From Colwellia sp. C1TZA3 (GTDB lineage: Bacteria; Pseudomonadota; Gammaproteobacteria; Enterobacterales; Alteromonadaceae): a DNA stretch of 64,000 bases. Position 1 is the stretch's first letter; every line of letters starts with the position of its first letter. Positions 28,675-40,671 of the stretch are shown here, one piece after another. The stretch covers positions 31,442 through 95,441 of the forward strand of contig NZ_VOLS01000009.1 of NCBI RefSeq assembly GCF_007954265.1, in the 5' to 3' direction. The notes under the pieces are model-generated. The model was not told the DNA's origin. It searched no databases and saw nothing but the letters and a program-made list of their open reading frames with translations. Made by a program: the position numbers and the translations under genes.

Positions 28675-29287
28675 GTAGGTCGGACTTCAGTCCGTCAACC
28701 GCTAAGCGAGCGATTAATGTGCTGGGTTAACAATCATCTAAAGCGAGTATTATTTTTTAGGTTGGCATTTATGCCGAAAATAGTTAAATTTCATTTAACC
28801 TGATGGACTAAAGTCCAACCTACATCGGGCCTACGGGTGGCAATATAAAGTTTGGTGATTTTTTTTGTAGGTCGGACTTCAGTCCGTCAACCGCTAAGCG
28901 AGCGATTAATGTGCTGGGTTAACAATCATCTAAAGCGAGTATTATTTTTAGGTTGGCATTTATGCCGAAAATAGTTAAATTTCATTTAACCTGATGGACT
29001 AAAGTCCAACCTAAATCGGGCCTACGGGTGGCAATATAAAGTTTGGTGATTTTTTTTGTAGGTCGGACTTCAGTCCGTCAACCGCTAAGCGAGCGATTAA
29101 TGTGCTGGGTTAACAATCATCTAAAGCGAGTATTATTTTTTAGGTTGGCATTTATGCCAAAAATAGTTAAATTTCATTTAACCTGATGGACTAAAGTCCA
29201 ACCTACATCGGGCCTACGGGTGGCAACATAAAGTTTGGTGATTTTTTTTTGTAGGTCGGACTTCAGTCCGTCAACCGCTAAGCGAAC
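28675..29287. repeat. Tandem array of REP-like palindromic units (period about 192 bp)
   Basis: GTAGGTCGGACTTCAGTCCG begins at 28675, 28867, 29058 and 29251, giving three full units of 191-193 bp and a short fourth. Each unit has a head hairpin CGGACT-TC-AGTCCG and, near its end, an opposite GGACTAAAGTCC hairpin followed by AACCTA. GTAG beside a hairpin is the hallmark of REP sequences handled by RAYT transposases. No RAYT gene is in view. The array fills the gap between purC and glnK. Confidence 0.8.
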
Positions 29288-29474
29288 ACATTACTTGATA
29301 CACAAAAGCCCAACCGAAAAGAAAACCGATCGTTGTTTCTTTTAACTGAAAGCTGATAGTTATTTAAATGACAGCTGTCTCTTAAAACTTGTTTATCCCC
29401 CCAAATATAATTGTTGCCCTTTTTTGATGCATAGTTAGGGCGTTGCACCAATATCGCTCTTTGATGATGTTTTG

Positions 29475-29491
29475 TGCACTAACTTGGTGCT
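29475..29491 (+). promoter_or_regulatory. NtrC binding site upstream of glnK
   Basis: TGCACTAACTTGGTGCT fits the NtrC consensus TGCACY-N5-GGTGCA at all but the last base. A second half-site TGCACCA lies at 29444-29450. The site is about 145 bases before the glnK start, a normal enhancer position. A sigma-54 promoter is less clear: TGGTGC at 29565 and TTGTT at 29577 are one base off the ideal spacing. Confidence 0.75.
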
Positions 29492-29604
29492 TTTTGATTA
29501 TTAGTAAAGGGAGATTTTAAACTTAAATATATGTATTTAATGGCTTTTTTATTTTGGGTATAAATGGTGCTTAGTATTGTTAAAATAATAAGATTCAAAC
29601 TTAA

Positions 29605-29973
<369 letters not shown>

Positions 29974-30051
29974 TCAAGCTTTATCGAACAATAAAAATAA
30001 AATGGGCTGTTCAGCATAAAGCCTAAAAAGATTTAAATAGTGGATGTAAAA

Positions 30052-31344
30052 ATGAATAAAATAATTATCACACTTTTCGCTTTAACTTTTTCTTTACCGA
30101 GTTTTGCTGAAGAAGCAACACTTAACGGTGCTAATACCGCATGGATATTAACCGCCACAGCACTAGTATTATTGATGACCTTACCGGGTTTAGCTTTGTT
30201 TTATGGCGGCTTAGTGCGCCGAAAAAATATTTTATCAATTTTAATGCAATGTTTTGCCATTGCCGGTGTTTCATCCATTTTATGGTTTATCGTCGGTTAC
30301 AGTTTAGCTTTTGGCGAAGGTAATGCATGGATTGGCGATTTTAGTAAAGTGCTTATGGTAGGTATGACTAAGGAAACACTTGCAGGTGACATTCCTGAAA
30401 GCCTATTTATGCTGTTTCAAATGACTTTTGCGGTGATCACACCGGCGCTAATTATCGGTGCTTACGCCGAAAGAATGAAGTTTTCTGCGGTATTGCTGTT
30501 TTCAGGGTTATGGCTGTTAGTGGTTTATGCACCTGTTACTCATTGGGTTTGGGGTGGTGGTTGGCTTGCACAAATGGGCGTTTACGATTTTGCCGGTGGT
30601 ATTGTGGTTCATATCACCGCAGGTGTTGCGGCACTTGTGGCAGCGTTAGTGTTGGGTCCTCGTCATGGTTTTCCAAAAACCCCGATGTTACCGCATAACC
30701 TCACCATGACAGTAACAGGTGCTGGTATGTTGTGGGTTGGCTGGTTTGGTTTTAATGGTGGAAGTGCTTTAGCTGCGAATGGTGATGCGGCAATGGCGAT
30801 GTTAGTGACTCATTTGTCAGCTTCAGCCGGGGCGCTTACTTGGGCTGCTATCGAGTGGAAAAAATTTGGTAAAGCCAGTGTGCTTGGTGCAGTAACTGGT
30901 ATGGTTGCAGGCTTAGGTACTATAACACCCGCATCAGGTTTTGTTGGACCAGGCGGCGCTTTAATTATTGGTGTTTCAGCGGGTATTGTTTGTTTTTATT
31001 CAACAGTTTATATTAAACATAAACTGAAAATTGATGATTCATTAGACGTGTTTCCTGTGCATGGCATTGGCGGTATTTTAGGCACTTTACTTGCAGGTAT
31101 TTTTGCCTCAACTGAGCTAGGAGCCTTTAGTGGTTTTGGTTACGCTGAAGGTATTAGTACCATGATAGGGCAGGTCACCGTGCAACTCATTGGTATTGGT
31201 GCGACTATTCTTTATACCGCAGTTGTCTCTTACCTATTGTTTAAACTGGTGGCATTAATGACTCAGGGATTACGGGTATCTAAAGAGCAAGAAATTACCG
31301 GCTTAGACATAACTGAGCATGACGAAGTGGGTTATAACCTTTAA
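30052..31344 (+). CDS. amtB: Ammonium transporter
   Basis: 430 residues from ATG 30052 (an in-frame ATG at 30040 adds four). Residues 1-20 form a signal peptide ending near SFA-EE, as in E. coli AmtB. Eleven helices follow. Pore landmarks: GYSLAFGEG, FQMTFAVITPALIIGAYAER, and the paired pore histidines in THWVWGGGW-type and FPVHGIGGILG blocks. It conducts ammonium across the inner membrane. It lies 78 bases after glnK, the usual pair, with a strong terminator after it. Confidence 0.95.
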   Translation: MNKIIITLFALTFSLPSFAEEATLNGANTAWILTATALVLLMTLPGLALFYGGLVRRKNILSILMQCFAIAGVSSILWFIVGYSLAFGEGNAWIGDFSKVLMVGMTKETLAGDIPESLFMLFQMTFAVITPALIIGAYAERMKFSAVLLFSGLWLLVVYAPVTHWVWGGGWLAQMGVYDFAGGIVVHITAGVAALVAALVLGPRHGFPKTPMLPHNLTMTVTGAGMLWVGWFGFNGGSALAANGDAAMAMLVTHLSASAGALTWAAIEWKKFGKASVLGAVTGMVAGLGTITPASGFVGPGGALIIGVSAGIVCFYSTVYIKHKLKIDDSLDVFPVHGIGGILGTLLAGIFASTELGAFSGFGYAEGISTMIGQVTVQLIGIGATILYTAVVSYLLFKLVALMTQGLRVSKEQEITGLDITEHDEVGYNL

Positions 31345-31366
31345 GCACTAACTATTTAATCTGTCA

Positions 31367-31396
31367 GAGGAAAAGGCCATAAAAAGCCTTTTCCTC
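31367..31396 (+). terminator. Terminator after amtB
   Basis: Perfect 11-bp stem GAGGAAAAGGC / GCCTTTTCCTC with an 8-base A-rich loop. The T-run is weak, so efficiency is uncertain. Confidence 0.75.
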
Positions 31397-31572
31397 ATAT
31401 CCTCAGCTAGTTTATTTTTAATTCTAAATGCCATTATGGTTAAAATCAGTTACTTTTATAAAAGTAAAAGTTAAATAGCACTGTTTTTTCTCGGAAAATG
31501 TAGATTTACTCTACTTTATCCATCATTTTTTGTGTAAAATTATCTATCATTTTATTAATCGAAAAAGTCTAG

Positions 31573-32640
<1,068 letters not shown>

Positions 32641-32652
32641 GAAAGCCATATA

Positions 32653-35088
32653 ATGAAATTTAGTGAATCTTGGTTACGTGAGTGGGTAAATCCTGCTATA
32701 TCTTCAGATGAATTAGCTCATCAAATTACCATGGCTGGCCTTGAAGTTGACGCCATAGAAGCTGTTGCAGGTGAATTTACGGGTGTGTTAATCGGTGAAG
32801 TGGTTGAATGTGGTCCGCATCCTGATGCTGATAAATTACAAGTAACAAAAGTCCGTCTCAGTGGCGAGAGTGGAGCCGATTACAATGATGGTGAACTTGC
32901 CGATATTGTTTGTGGTGCTAAAAACTGTCGTTTAGGCTTAAAAGTTGCCGTTGCCACCGTTGGTGCAGTTTTACCGGGTAACTTTGAAATTAAAGCAGCA
33001 AAACTTCGTGGCGTAGCATCAAACGGTATGTTGTGTAGTGAATCAGAAATCGGCTTAGCTGATAAAGCCGATGGCCCATCTGCTGGCATCATGGAATTAG
33101 CCAACGATGCACCGATTGGCATGTGTGTGCGCGAGTATTTAGACTTAAACGATGTCACTATTGATGTTGACTTAACGGCAAATCGTGGTGACTGTCTTGG
33201 CTTAAAAGGTCTTGCACGCGAAGTCGGTGTATTAAATAGCCTAAGTGTGACCGAGCCTGAAATTACAGCTGTTACACCAACCATTGACGATACCGTTGCA
33301 ATTACGTTGTCAGCTGAAAAAGCTTGTCCGCGTTACCTAGGACGAGTGATTAAAAACATCAACATTAAGGCCCAAACGCCTTTATGGATGGTAGAAAAAC
33401 TCCGCCGTTGTGGTACACGTTCAATAGATCCTGTGGTTGATGTGACCAACTATATCTTGTTAGAGCAAGGCCACCCGATGCATGCCTTTGACTTATCGGC
33501 AATCGATGGCGGTATAAACGTACGTTACGCCAATGAAGGCGAGAAGCTAATCCTGTTAGATGGCAATGAAGTCAGTCTATCTACGCAAACCCTAGTCATT
33601 GCAGACCAGGAAAAAGCACTTGCTATGGCGGGTATTTTTGGTGGTTTAGCTTCAGGCGTTACGAGTGAATCAACAAACATTTTTTTAGAGAGTGCTTTCT
33701 TTGCACCTTTAGCTATTTTAGGTAAAGCCCGTCAATATGGTTTGCATACTGACGCGTCACATCGTTATGAACGTGGCATTGACCCTGAACTACAGCGTGA
33801 TGCTATGGAACGTGCGACTAAGCTTTTACTTGAGATTGTTGGTGGTGAAGCCGGTCCAATTGTTGAAGCCACGTCAAAAGAAAATATTCCTGTTGAGCGA
33901 ACAGTGACACTACGCCGTGCAAAACTCGATGGTCGTATTGGTCATCATATAAATGATACCAAGGTTAGCGAAATATTAACTCGGCTAGGTTTTACTGTGG
34001 CAAAAAAGGGTGCAGATCAAGCTAAAGTTTGGACGGTTGTCGTACCGGCATATCGTTTTGATATCAGCATTGAAGTTGACTTAATTGAGGAAGTAGCCCG
34101 CATTTTTGGTTACAACAATATCCCCAATGTTTCACCAAAAGCAACCTTAGCAATGTGCGAGCAAAAAGAAGCACAGTTACCGTTAAGCAAGTTACGCCAT
34201 GTTTTAGTCAACCGTGGCTATCAAGAAGCGATTACTTATAGTTTTGTTGATCCAAAAGTACAAGCGCAGCTTCATCCTGGTCAGGCAACCATGACCTTGC
34301 CACATCCTATTTCATCTGAAATGTCAGAAATGCGCGTGAGTTTATGGACAGGTTTATTGCAATCCGTTGTCTATAATCAAAATCGTCAACAAAACCGTGT
34401 ACGTTTATTTGAGACCGGCTTGCGCTTTATTCCGGATGAAAGTGCTGAAAATGGCGTTCGTCAAGATAATATGATCGCCGGTGTGTTAAGTGGTCAACGC
34501 AGTGAAGAGCATTGGGATATTGAAAAAGCAGCAACAGATTTTTATGATATTAAATCTGACGTTGAAGCGTTACTCGGTTTAACAAGCAACGAAAATGCTT
34601 TTGTGTTTTCAAAGGCTGAAGTTGACGCTTTACACCCAGGACAAACTGCTGCTATTCACCATAACGGTGTATTAGTTGGCCATGTTGGAGCCTTACATCC
34701 TGAATTAGAACGGAAATTAGGTCTTAATGGTCGGACATTAGTTTTTGAACTTTTATTGTCTGAAATTCGTACACAGAATATACCGCAATCGCGCGACATA
34801 TCTCGCTATCCGGCCAATAGACGTGATATTGCTGTGGTGATTGAAGAGCAAGTTAGTGCAAATAAAGTACTACAACTTATTGAAAAGGTTGGCGGAAATT
34901 ATTTAGTTGATCTAAACTTGTTCGATGTATACCGAGGTAATGGTATTGACTCTGGTTTTAAGAGCTTAGCAATAGCAATGATATTGCAAGACAATAGTAA
35001 AACCTTAGCAGAAAAGGATATCACTGACGTGGTTAACCGTGTGGTTGACACCTTGAAAACTGAACTAAATGCATCTCTGAGGGATTGA
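32653..35088 (+). CDS. pheT: Phenylalanyl-tRNA synthetase, beta subunit
   Basis: 811 residues (E. coli 795). Starts [14 protein letters not shown]. Order of domains: tRNA-binding OB fold (about 40-155, [12 protein letters not shown]), B3/4 editing region ([18 protein letters not shown]), B5, class II-like core, and C-terminal FDX-ACB domain ([14 protein letters not shown] onwards). The subunit forms the alpha2-beta2 enzyme with PheS. ihfA starts 3 bases after its stop. Confidence 0.97.
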   Translation: MKFSESWLREWVNPAISSDELAHQITMAGLEVDAIEAVAGEFTGVLIGEVVECGPHPDADKLQVTKVRLSGESGADYNDGELADIVCGAKNCRLGLKVAVATVGAVLPGNFEIKAAKLRGVASNGMLCSESEIGLADKADGPSAGIMELANDAPIGMCVREYLDLNDVTIDVDLTANRGDCLGLKGLAREVGVLNSLSVTEPEITAVTPTIDDTVAITLSAEKACPRYLGRVIKNINIKAQTPLWMVEKLRRCGTRSIDPVVDVTNYILLEQGHPMHAFDLSAIDGGINVRYANEGEKLILLDGNEVSLSTQTLVIADQEKALAMAGIFGGLASGVTSESTNIFLESAFFAPLAILGKARQYGLHTDASHRYERGIDPELQRDAMERATKLLLEIVGGEAGPIVEATSKENIPVERTVTLRRAKLDGRIGHHINDTKVSEILTRLGFTVAKKGADQAKVWTVVVPAYRFDISIEVDLIEEVARIFGYNNIPNVSPKATLAMCEQKEAQLPLSKLRHVLVNRGYQEAITYSFVDPKVQAQLHPGQATMTLPHPISSEMSEMRVSLWTGLLQSVVYNQNRQQNRVRLFETGLRFIPDESAENGVRQDNMIAGVLSGQRSEEHWDIEKAATDFYDIKSDVEALLGLTSNENAFVFSKAEVDALHPGQTAAIHHNGVLVGHVGALHPELERKLGLNGRTLVFELLLSEIRTQNIPQSRDISRYPANRRDIAVVIEEQVSANKVLQLIEKVGGNYLVDLNLFDVYRGNGIDSGFKSLAIAMILQDNSKTLAEKDITDVVNRVVDTLKTELNASLRD

Positions 35089-35091
35089 ATA

Positions 35092-35385
35092 ATGGCGCTA
35101 ACAAAAGCAGAAGTAGCAGAACATTTATTTGAAAAAGTTGGGCTGAGTAAGCGCGACGCAAAAGATATGGTTGAAGTGTTTTTCGAAGAAGTTCGTGAAA
35201 CACTCGAAGCAGGCGAGCAAGTGAAACTGTCTGGTTTTGGGAACTTTGACCTTCGAGTAAAAAGTGAACGTCCTGGACGTAACCCTAAAACGGGTGAAGA
35301 TATTCCAATTTCAGCACGTAAAGTGGTAACGTTTCGCCCAGGTCAAAAACTTAAAAGTCGTGTTGAAAACGGTAACGGCGAATAA
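35092..35385 (+). CDS. ihfA: Integration host factor, alpha subunit
   Basis: 97 residues (E. coli 99). [20 protein letters not shown] and the DNA-contacting arm [27 protein letters not shown] are diagnostic. The product bends DNA as a heterodimer with IhfB. Last gene of pheS-pheT-ihfA, the standard gammaproteobacterial order. Confidence 0.97.
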   Translation: MALTKAEVAEHLFEKVGLSKRDAKDMVEVFFEEVRETLEAGEQVKLSGFGNFDLRVKSERPGRNPKTGEDIPISARKVVTFRPGQKLKSRVENGNGE

Positions 35386-35421
35386 GTTAGCAAGTCAGTT
35401 TTGCATCAGTATCGTATAGAA

Positions 35422-35448
35422 AAAGTTGCTTCGGCAACTTTTTTTATT
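35422..35448 (+). terminator. Terminator after ihfA
   Basis: Stem AAAGTTGC / GCAACTTT closed by a stable TTCG tetraloop, followed by a T-run. Confidence 0.93.
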
Positions 35449-35483
35449 GCGTTCAAAAAAGAAAGTTACTTTTTAATCATGCC

Positions 35484-36002
35484 TTAAGTCAGCGTGGTCT
35501 TCTTTGCTTTTAAAGTGCGCTTAACGCTGAATACGGTTAACTCCTTCAATAACAAAACACCAATCGCCAGTGTGCCACCAGTAGCAATCGCGTTTAACTC
35601 AAGCGGAATGGCCATGGAAAAATGCTCAGCAGTACCGCGAGCAATTTCTTGATCTAAATGCCAAATCAATTGATACATGCTATGGAGATAGTCTGCTTGA
35701 GAAATTTGCGCTAAATGACTTGCTAAGTAGTCAACACGCACTGACAATCGTTCAATCAACTCACCTGTGCTGATAATAGACGCTTCAGTATTGTCTTTGT
35801 AACGTGTGATCATGGTTATTAGGTTACCATCAAAGTGTTGCTGAGCGATGAGCTCAAATTGTGCTAATTGTGAGCTAGCTTCAGCTAGGTGGCCAGCGAG
35901 ACGCTGTTGATATTGCTGCATAAATTCAGGCAGCTGTACACCTAATATAAAAGTAAGCGTGAAAAAACAACGATCAATGACATTGTTAATTAAGGTAAAC
36001 AT
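35484..36002 (-). CDS. DUF2937 family membrane protein
   Basis: 172 residues. GVQLPEFMQQYQQRLAGHLAEA near residues 21-42 is the conserved start of DUF2937. One hydrophobic segment near the N-terminus (about 8-24) and one near 135-155 bracket a helical, likely coiled middle part. Function unknown. Convergent with ihfA and divergent from the ABC exporter gene. Confidence 0.75.
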   Translation of the reverse strand: MFTLINNVIDRCFFTLTFILGVQLPEFMQQYQQRLAGHLAEASSQLAQFELIAQQHFDGNLITMITRYKDNTEASIISTGELIERLSVRVDYLASHLAQISQADYLHSMYQLIWHLDQEIARGTAEHFSMAIPLELNAIATGGTLAIGVLLLKELTVFSVKRTLKAKKTTLT

Positions 36003-36187
36003 AATGGCGAGTTACCCCGTTAGTAGAATAGCTTCACGTTAGCACAACTACTGACAAAGTTCATTGGCAATAAAATGTTAATTCAAAAGTCAGGTTTTTC
36101 AGATATTCGTACAGAATCGATGTTAATATACTCGCCATCAAAACAGTTACTTTTGAACTGAAATTCAATTGGAAATTACTAGCAATT

Positions 36188-37975
36188 ATGCGTAGATCCT
36201 CTCATCAACCCGATCATGAAGTCACCACCTTTAATTGGCGTGTGGTTAAACTTTTATTACCCTATTTATTTGAATTTAAAGCCCGTATATTTTTAGCTTT
36301 AGCGTGCTTAGTACTAACGAAAGTTGCCAGTGTTTATTTACCTTTTATTCTTAAAGACATTGTCGATATTTTAGATAACCAAAAAGAAAACCAGGTTTAT
36401 TTAGTACCCTTTGCGCTAGTGGGTGCTTATGGATTAGTAAGATTAACCACGGTTATATTCGCAGAAATTCGCGATACTTTATTTGGCCGAGTAACAGAAC
36501 GGGCGATCCGCAGAATTGGCTTAAAAGTTTTTCAGCACCTACATAAATTAGATTTAGACTTTCATTTAAATCGCCAAACCGGTGGTTTATCGCGTGATAT
36601 TGACCGTGGCACCTCAGGTATTAATTTTTTAATGCGCTTTATGGTGTTCAACATTATTCCTACCTTAATTGAAATTATTATGGTGGTGGGTATTTTGTTT
36701 TTCAATTATGGCATTTGGTTTGCGCTAATTACCCTATCTTCTATCGTGTTTTATGTGGTTTACTCTGTTTATGCGACAGATTGGCGTACACGCTTTATAC
36801 GCGAAGCCAACAAGGCAGATTCATCAAGTAACACTCGTGCTATCGACAGTTTACTTAATTATGAAACGGTTAAATACTTTACTAACGAAGATTTTGAAGC
36901 AAAAGCATACGACAGCCAATTAGCGACTTGGGAACAGGCGAAAATGAAGAATCGTTTATCTTTATTTGCCTTAAACGGTGGTCAAGCCCTTATTATATCC
37001 TTTTCGATGACTGGCATGTTGGCACTAGCGGCATACGAAGTCACTTATGGAAATATGACCTTAGGTGATTTTGTGCTGATCAACGCTTTTATGATGCAGC
37101 TTTTTATTCCACTGAACTTTTTAGGTTTTGTTTATCGCGAAATTAGAGGCTCACTTGCCAACATTGAGCATATGTTTGATCTGATGCAAAAGCAGCCAAA
37201 AGTAGAAGACAATGATGATGCGAAGATCTTAAACCTATCTGATGCGGAAATTAAATTTGAAGAGGTATCGTTTGCCTATGATGTAAAACGACCTATTATT
37301 AAAAACATATCATTTACTATTAAATCAGGACAAAAGGTTGCGGTAGTGGGTGAAAGTGGCTCAGGGAAATCTACCTTAGTTAAGTTGCTGTTTAGGTTTT
37401 ATGATTGTGACAATGGCAAAATAACTGTTGACGGGCAAAATATACGTCAAGTAACCCAGCATTCACTGAGAAAAAATATTGGTATTGTGCCACAAGATAC
37501 CGTGTTGTTTAACGATACACTTTTTGCCAATGTTAATTATGGTGCACCTGAAGCCAGTGAAGAAATGGTTAATAAGGCCTTTAAATTGGCGCATTTATCT
37601 GACTTTGTCAGTAGATTACCCGATGGTGCGAAGTCGATGGTAGGAGAGCGCGGTTTAAAACTTTCGGGCGGTGAAAAACAACGTGTCGCTATTGCTCGTA
37701 CTATTTTGAAAAATCCTCGTATTTTGGTGTTTGACGAAGCAACTTCTTCACTTGATAGCCAATCAGAACAAGCAATATTAAGCGCCATTAAAGAAGTTGC
37801 CGAACATAGAACCAGTTTAGTGATTGCTCATCGATTATCCACGATAGTAGATGCGGATAATATTATTGTTATGCAACAAGGTGAAATTGTTGAGCAGGGC
37901 ACACACCAAGGCTTATTAGTTAAAAAAGGCCATTACTACAAAATGTGGCAACTGCAACAAAGTGACAACAGCTAA
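36188..37975 (+). CDS. Atm1/ABCB7-type ABC exporter (fused permease-ATPase)
   Basis: 595 residues in half-transporter order: six membrane helices (about 20-320) then an ATPase. LPYLFEFKARIFLALACLVL and the RAIRRIGLKVFQHLHKLDLDFHLNRQTGGLSRDIDRG block mark the Atm1 subgroup. Walker A GESGSGKST (near 393), signature LSGGEKQR and Walker B ILVFDEATSSLD are intact. Known relatives export glutathione-linked or metal-linked sulfur compounds across the inner membrane. A DUF1415 gene follows after 86 bases. Confidence 0.9.
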   Translation: MRRSSHQPDHEVTTFNWRVVKLLLPYLFEFKARIFLALACLVLTKVASVYLPFILKDIVDILDNQKENQVYLVPFALVGAYGLVRLTTVIFAEIRDTLFGRVTERAIRRIGLKVFQHLHKLDLDFHLNRQTGGLSRDIDRGTSGINFLMRFMVFNIIPTLIEIIMVVGILFFNYGIWFALITLSSIVFYVVYSVYATDWRTRFIREANKADSSSNTRAIDSLLNYETVKYFTNEDFEAKAYDSQLATWEQAKMKNRLSLFALNGGQALIISFSMTGMLALAAYEVTYGNMTLGDFVLINAFMMQLFIPLNFLGFVYREIRGSLANIEHMFDLMQKQPKVEDNDDAKILNLSDAEIKFEEVSFAYDVKRPIIKNISFTIKSGQKVAVVGESGSGKSTLVKLLFRFYDCDNGKITVDGQNIRQVTQHSLRKNIGIVPQDTVLFNDTLFANVNYGAPEASEEMVNKAFKLAHLSDFVSRLPDGAKSMVGERGLKLSGGEKQRVAIARTILKNPRILVFDEATSSLDSQSEQAILSAIKEVAEHRTSLVIAHRLSTIVDADNIIVMQQGEIVEQGTHQGLLVKKGHYYKMWQLQQSDNS

Positions 37976-38061
37976 TAGCCTAGCGGTTGTTGAGTAAGAG
38001 TAATTGCAGGTGAGTAAATCAAGACCAGCAAGTGAATAAGTAAAATATTGAGTAAGTTGTT

Positions 38062-38610
38062 ATGAGCACAATAGATGAAATTGACCAAACCAAACAATGG
38101 CTAGAGCAAGTGATTATTGGGCTAAATTTTTGTCCGTTCGCAAAAAAAGAGTTTGTTAACCAAACTATTCATTATTTCACTAGTGATAAAGAACAGCTAA
38201 AGTCAGCCTTAGTTGAATTTTTATCACAATGTCACTACTTGCATGATAATCCTAAAATAGAGACGAGTTTATTGATCTATAATCAAGGATTTAGAGACTT
38301 TAATCGCTTTTTAGATTTAGTTGATTACGCCAATGATATTATTGTTGAACATAACTTTGAAGGCATATTTCAAGTAGCCACCTTTCACCCAGAATATTGC
38401 TTTGCCGAGGCTGACTATGATGATGCGAGCAACTTTACTAACCGCTCTCCTTATCCTACCTTGCATTTAATTCGTGAACAAAGCATGGCGAAAGTGCTCA
38501 GCGTTTATAAAAACCCTGAGGCAATTCCAGACAATAATATCGCCTTAGCTGAGAAAAAAGGTGCTCACTATTTTAAAACCTTGTTGATGAACATTAAAAA
38601 CAACTCTTAG
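38062..38610 (+). CDS. DUF1415 family protein
   Basis: 182 residues, soluble. WLEQVIIGLNFCPFAK near residues 13-28 and FEGIFQVATFHPEYCFAEAD near 98-117 with NRSPYPTLHLIREQSM are the family's conserved blocks. The invariant CPFA cysteine hints at a redox or metal role, but function is unknown. Same strand as the Atm1-like exporter; co-transcription is possible. Confidence 0.83.
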   Translation: MSTIDEIDQTKQWLEQVIIGLNFCPFAKKEFVNQTIHYFTSDKEQLKSALVEFLSQCHYLHDNPKIETSLLIYNQGFRDFNRFLDLVDYANDIIVEHNFEGIFQVATFHPEYCFAEADYDDASNFTNRSPYPTLHLIREQSMAKVLSVYKNPEAIPDNNIALAEKKGAHYFKTLLMNIKNNS

Positions 38611-38686
38611 CCTTTTATAAGGCTTAAATACTTTTATCAGTAAATCAGTTTTGAAGTGTAATGCTTACCTATTAATTGCTATTTAG

Positions 38687-39634
38687 GTGGTCAAGTTGGC
38701 TGGGTTACCCTTTAACCTTGGTGAACTAGATAGGCTCAAGGTTAATAACTTTTCTTTGCTTATTCACAGACAGTGGTTAATTACGATATACTGGCGGCAA
38801 TTAAGACAAGCGTTGGTATACGCTTACTCATTAGGTAATATTTTTGTGGAAAAACTTCCTGTTGAAAACGTTGGTGGTAGTGTCGAAGAAGCTATAAAAG
38901 GTGAATATACACTTGATGTAGCAACTATATTGAAAGAAGGTTGGCAAATAACCTTAAAGTCGCGCATGGCGATTAATTTGGGGCTGTTTACTTGTTTAAT
39001 GATAGGTATGTTGGTTTCAATGTTAGTGAGTAGTCAGTTGGGCGGTATTGAAGTAGCCATTCAAGATCAAAAGTCAGCCACTTTACTTAATATTATCGTT
39101 ACATTAGTGGTTTATCCTTTTATTGTTGGTGTTGAAATGATGGGGATTTTCCATTCAGTTGGTTTAAAAACACGACCGAAATTAGTTTTTGGCTTTTTAA
39201 AACGAGGCAGCTGGGTTGCGGTTAGTGCCTTATTAACCTCAACCTTGGTTACCATTGGCTTAACATTATTTTATTTGCCCGGCATATTTTTAGCGGTTGC
39301 ACTGTCACTTGCCTTGCCTTTGGTGGTAGAAAAGAACATGTCGCCCATAAAGGCAATTTCGGTCAGTATTCAAGCCACACGTTTTCAATGGTTCAAAATT
39401 TTTGCTATCTACTTGATATTAGCTTTGGCTGTCTTGATATCCGCTTTACCTGTTGTAATAGCGGGTGAATCTGAGTTGAGCTTTATTGCTATTGCATTTT
39501 TTCTATTCTGTTTAGCCTACATCGTGCCGTTGTTTTACAACGTAAAGGGAATTTTATATCGAGAAATATTTGGTTTACAGGTGCAAACATCAGCTGATCA
39601 AACTAAGACAATAAATGACACCTTCTCGGCCTGA
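38687..39634 (+). CDS. Uncharacterised polytopic membrane protein
   Basis: 315 residues from GTG 38687. About six hydrophobic helices lie between residues 95 and 300, with a Gly/Pro-containing LFYLPGIFLAVALSLALPLVVEKNMSP block reminiscent of YciC/DUF-type integral membrane proteins, where a conserved 'P-L-V-V-E' precedes an S-[IV]-A-S-like repeat. The first about 55 residues read like non-membrane filler, so a later start (near codon 54) is possible. No function can be assigned. TTG-started bax-like gene follows. Confidence 0.6.
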   Translation: MVKLAGLPFNLGELDRLKVNNFSLLIHRQWLITIYWRQLRQALVYAYSLGNIFVEKLPVENVGGSVEEAIKGEYTLDVATILKEGWQITLKSRMAINLGLFTCLMIGMLVSMLVSSQLGGIEVAIQDQKSATLLNIIVTLVVYPFIVGVEMMGIFHSVGLKTRPKLVFGFLKRGSWVAVSALLTSTLVTIGLTLFYLPGIFLAVALSLALPLVVEKNMSPIKAISVSIQATRFQWFKIFAIYLILALAVLISALPVVIAGESELSFIAIAFFLFCLAYIVPLFYNVKGILYREIFGLQVQTSADQTKTINDTFSA

Positions 39635-39691
39635 TTTACCAGATTTTTTTAGTAAGCCAGACTCAACATAATTGCACAAGGAGCCATTAGC

Positions 39692-40555
39692 TTGACGAAA
39701 TTCAATCAGCAAAATTTTTTAGGCTTTATCTTTTTAGTGATACTGGTTTTGGGTTTAATTGCACCGTTTACCTTCTTACCTTTGCCGCAAAGTATGCCGG
39801 AAGAAGAGTCGGTAACACCCAAAAAAGCCAAGAAAGCTAAAAAAATCATTAAGGTTATTAAGACAGTTGAGCAACCGTTACACAAGGTCAATTTACCTGA
39901 CTTTGCTAAAATTCGTGATGTAAAAGAGAAAAAACGTCGTTTCTTTGCTTTTATTAAACCGGCAGTAGAGGTTGAAAATAAAAAAATACTGACTTTGCGC
40001 ACTGAAGTGGAGCGCTTAATTGCGCAATTGACCTTAGAACAACCTTTTAGTAAGGAAGAACACACTTTAGTCAGCAGTTTGAGCAAAAAATATAAAGTCA
40101 GTAAAAAATTCTCGTTGTTAAGGCAGTTGTATGAATTACAGCTTAAAATTGACATTATTCCACTAGCACTTGTTTTAGTACAAGCAGCCAATGAATCTGC
40201 TTGGGGAACCTCCCGTTTTGCTCGAATAGGTTTAAACTTTTTTGGCGTGTGGTGTTATAGGGAAGGTTGCGGCATGGTACCAGGTAGCCGCAATACCGGT
40301 GCTAAACACGAAGTCGCCGCCTATAGTTCTATTAGTTTAGGTGTCGCACGCTATTTGCACAACATTAATACTAATGGTGCCTACGCGGTATTTAGATCGA
40401 TTAGAGGCCAATTACGCGAGCAAAACCAGCCGCTAGCGCCAGAAATTCTTGCCACAGGATTAGTACGTTATTCTGAGCGCGGTATAGATTATGTGTTGGA
40501 ATTAACCGATATGATCCGCCATAATCAACATTACTTCGCGTTATATAATAAGTAA
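39692..40555 (+). CDS. Bax-like glucosaminidase-domain protein
   Basis: 287 residues from TTG 39692, supported by AAGGAG 8 bases upstream. A single N-terminal membrane anchor (about 9-29) is followed by a basic linker and a C-terminal glucosaminidase domain. AANESAWGTSRFARIGLNFFG holds the catalytic-type Glu in N-E-S-A-W-G-T-S, and GVWCYREGCGMVPGSR matches E. coli Bax. Predicted to act on peptidoglycan from the periplasmic face. 57 bases after the membrane protein gene. Confidence 0.85.
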   Translation: MTKFNQQNFLGFIFLVILVLGLIAPFTFLPLPQSMPEEESVTPKKAKKAKKIIKVIKTVEQPLHKVNLPDFAKIRDVKEKKRRFFAFIKPAVEVENKKILTLRTEVERLIAQLTLEQPFSKEEHTLVSSLSKKYKVSKKFSLLRQLYELQLKIDIIPLALVLVQAANESAWGTSRFARIGLNFFGVWCYREGCGMVPGSRNTGAKHEVAAYSSISLGVARYLHNINTNGAYAVFRSIRGQLREQNQPLAPEILATGLVRYSERGIDYVLELTDMIRHNQHYFALYNK

Positions 40556-40671
40556 GCCTTACTTAATCGGTTATATTCAACCGATTAATAAACAAATCAA
40601 AAGGGTATAGCGGTTAAAAAATAGCTGCTGAATTATCTATAAAATACAGCATTTGTCCCATTCTTTATCAA

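Noticed and set aside
28675..29287. Possible CRISPR or coding repeats
   Set aside because: Units are about 192 bp with opposed hairpins, matching REP-like arrays rather than CRISPR.
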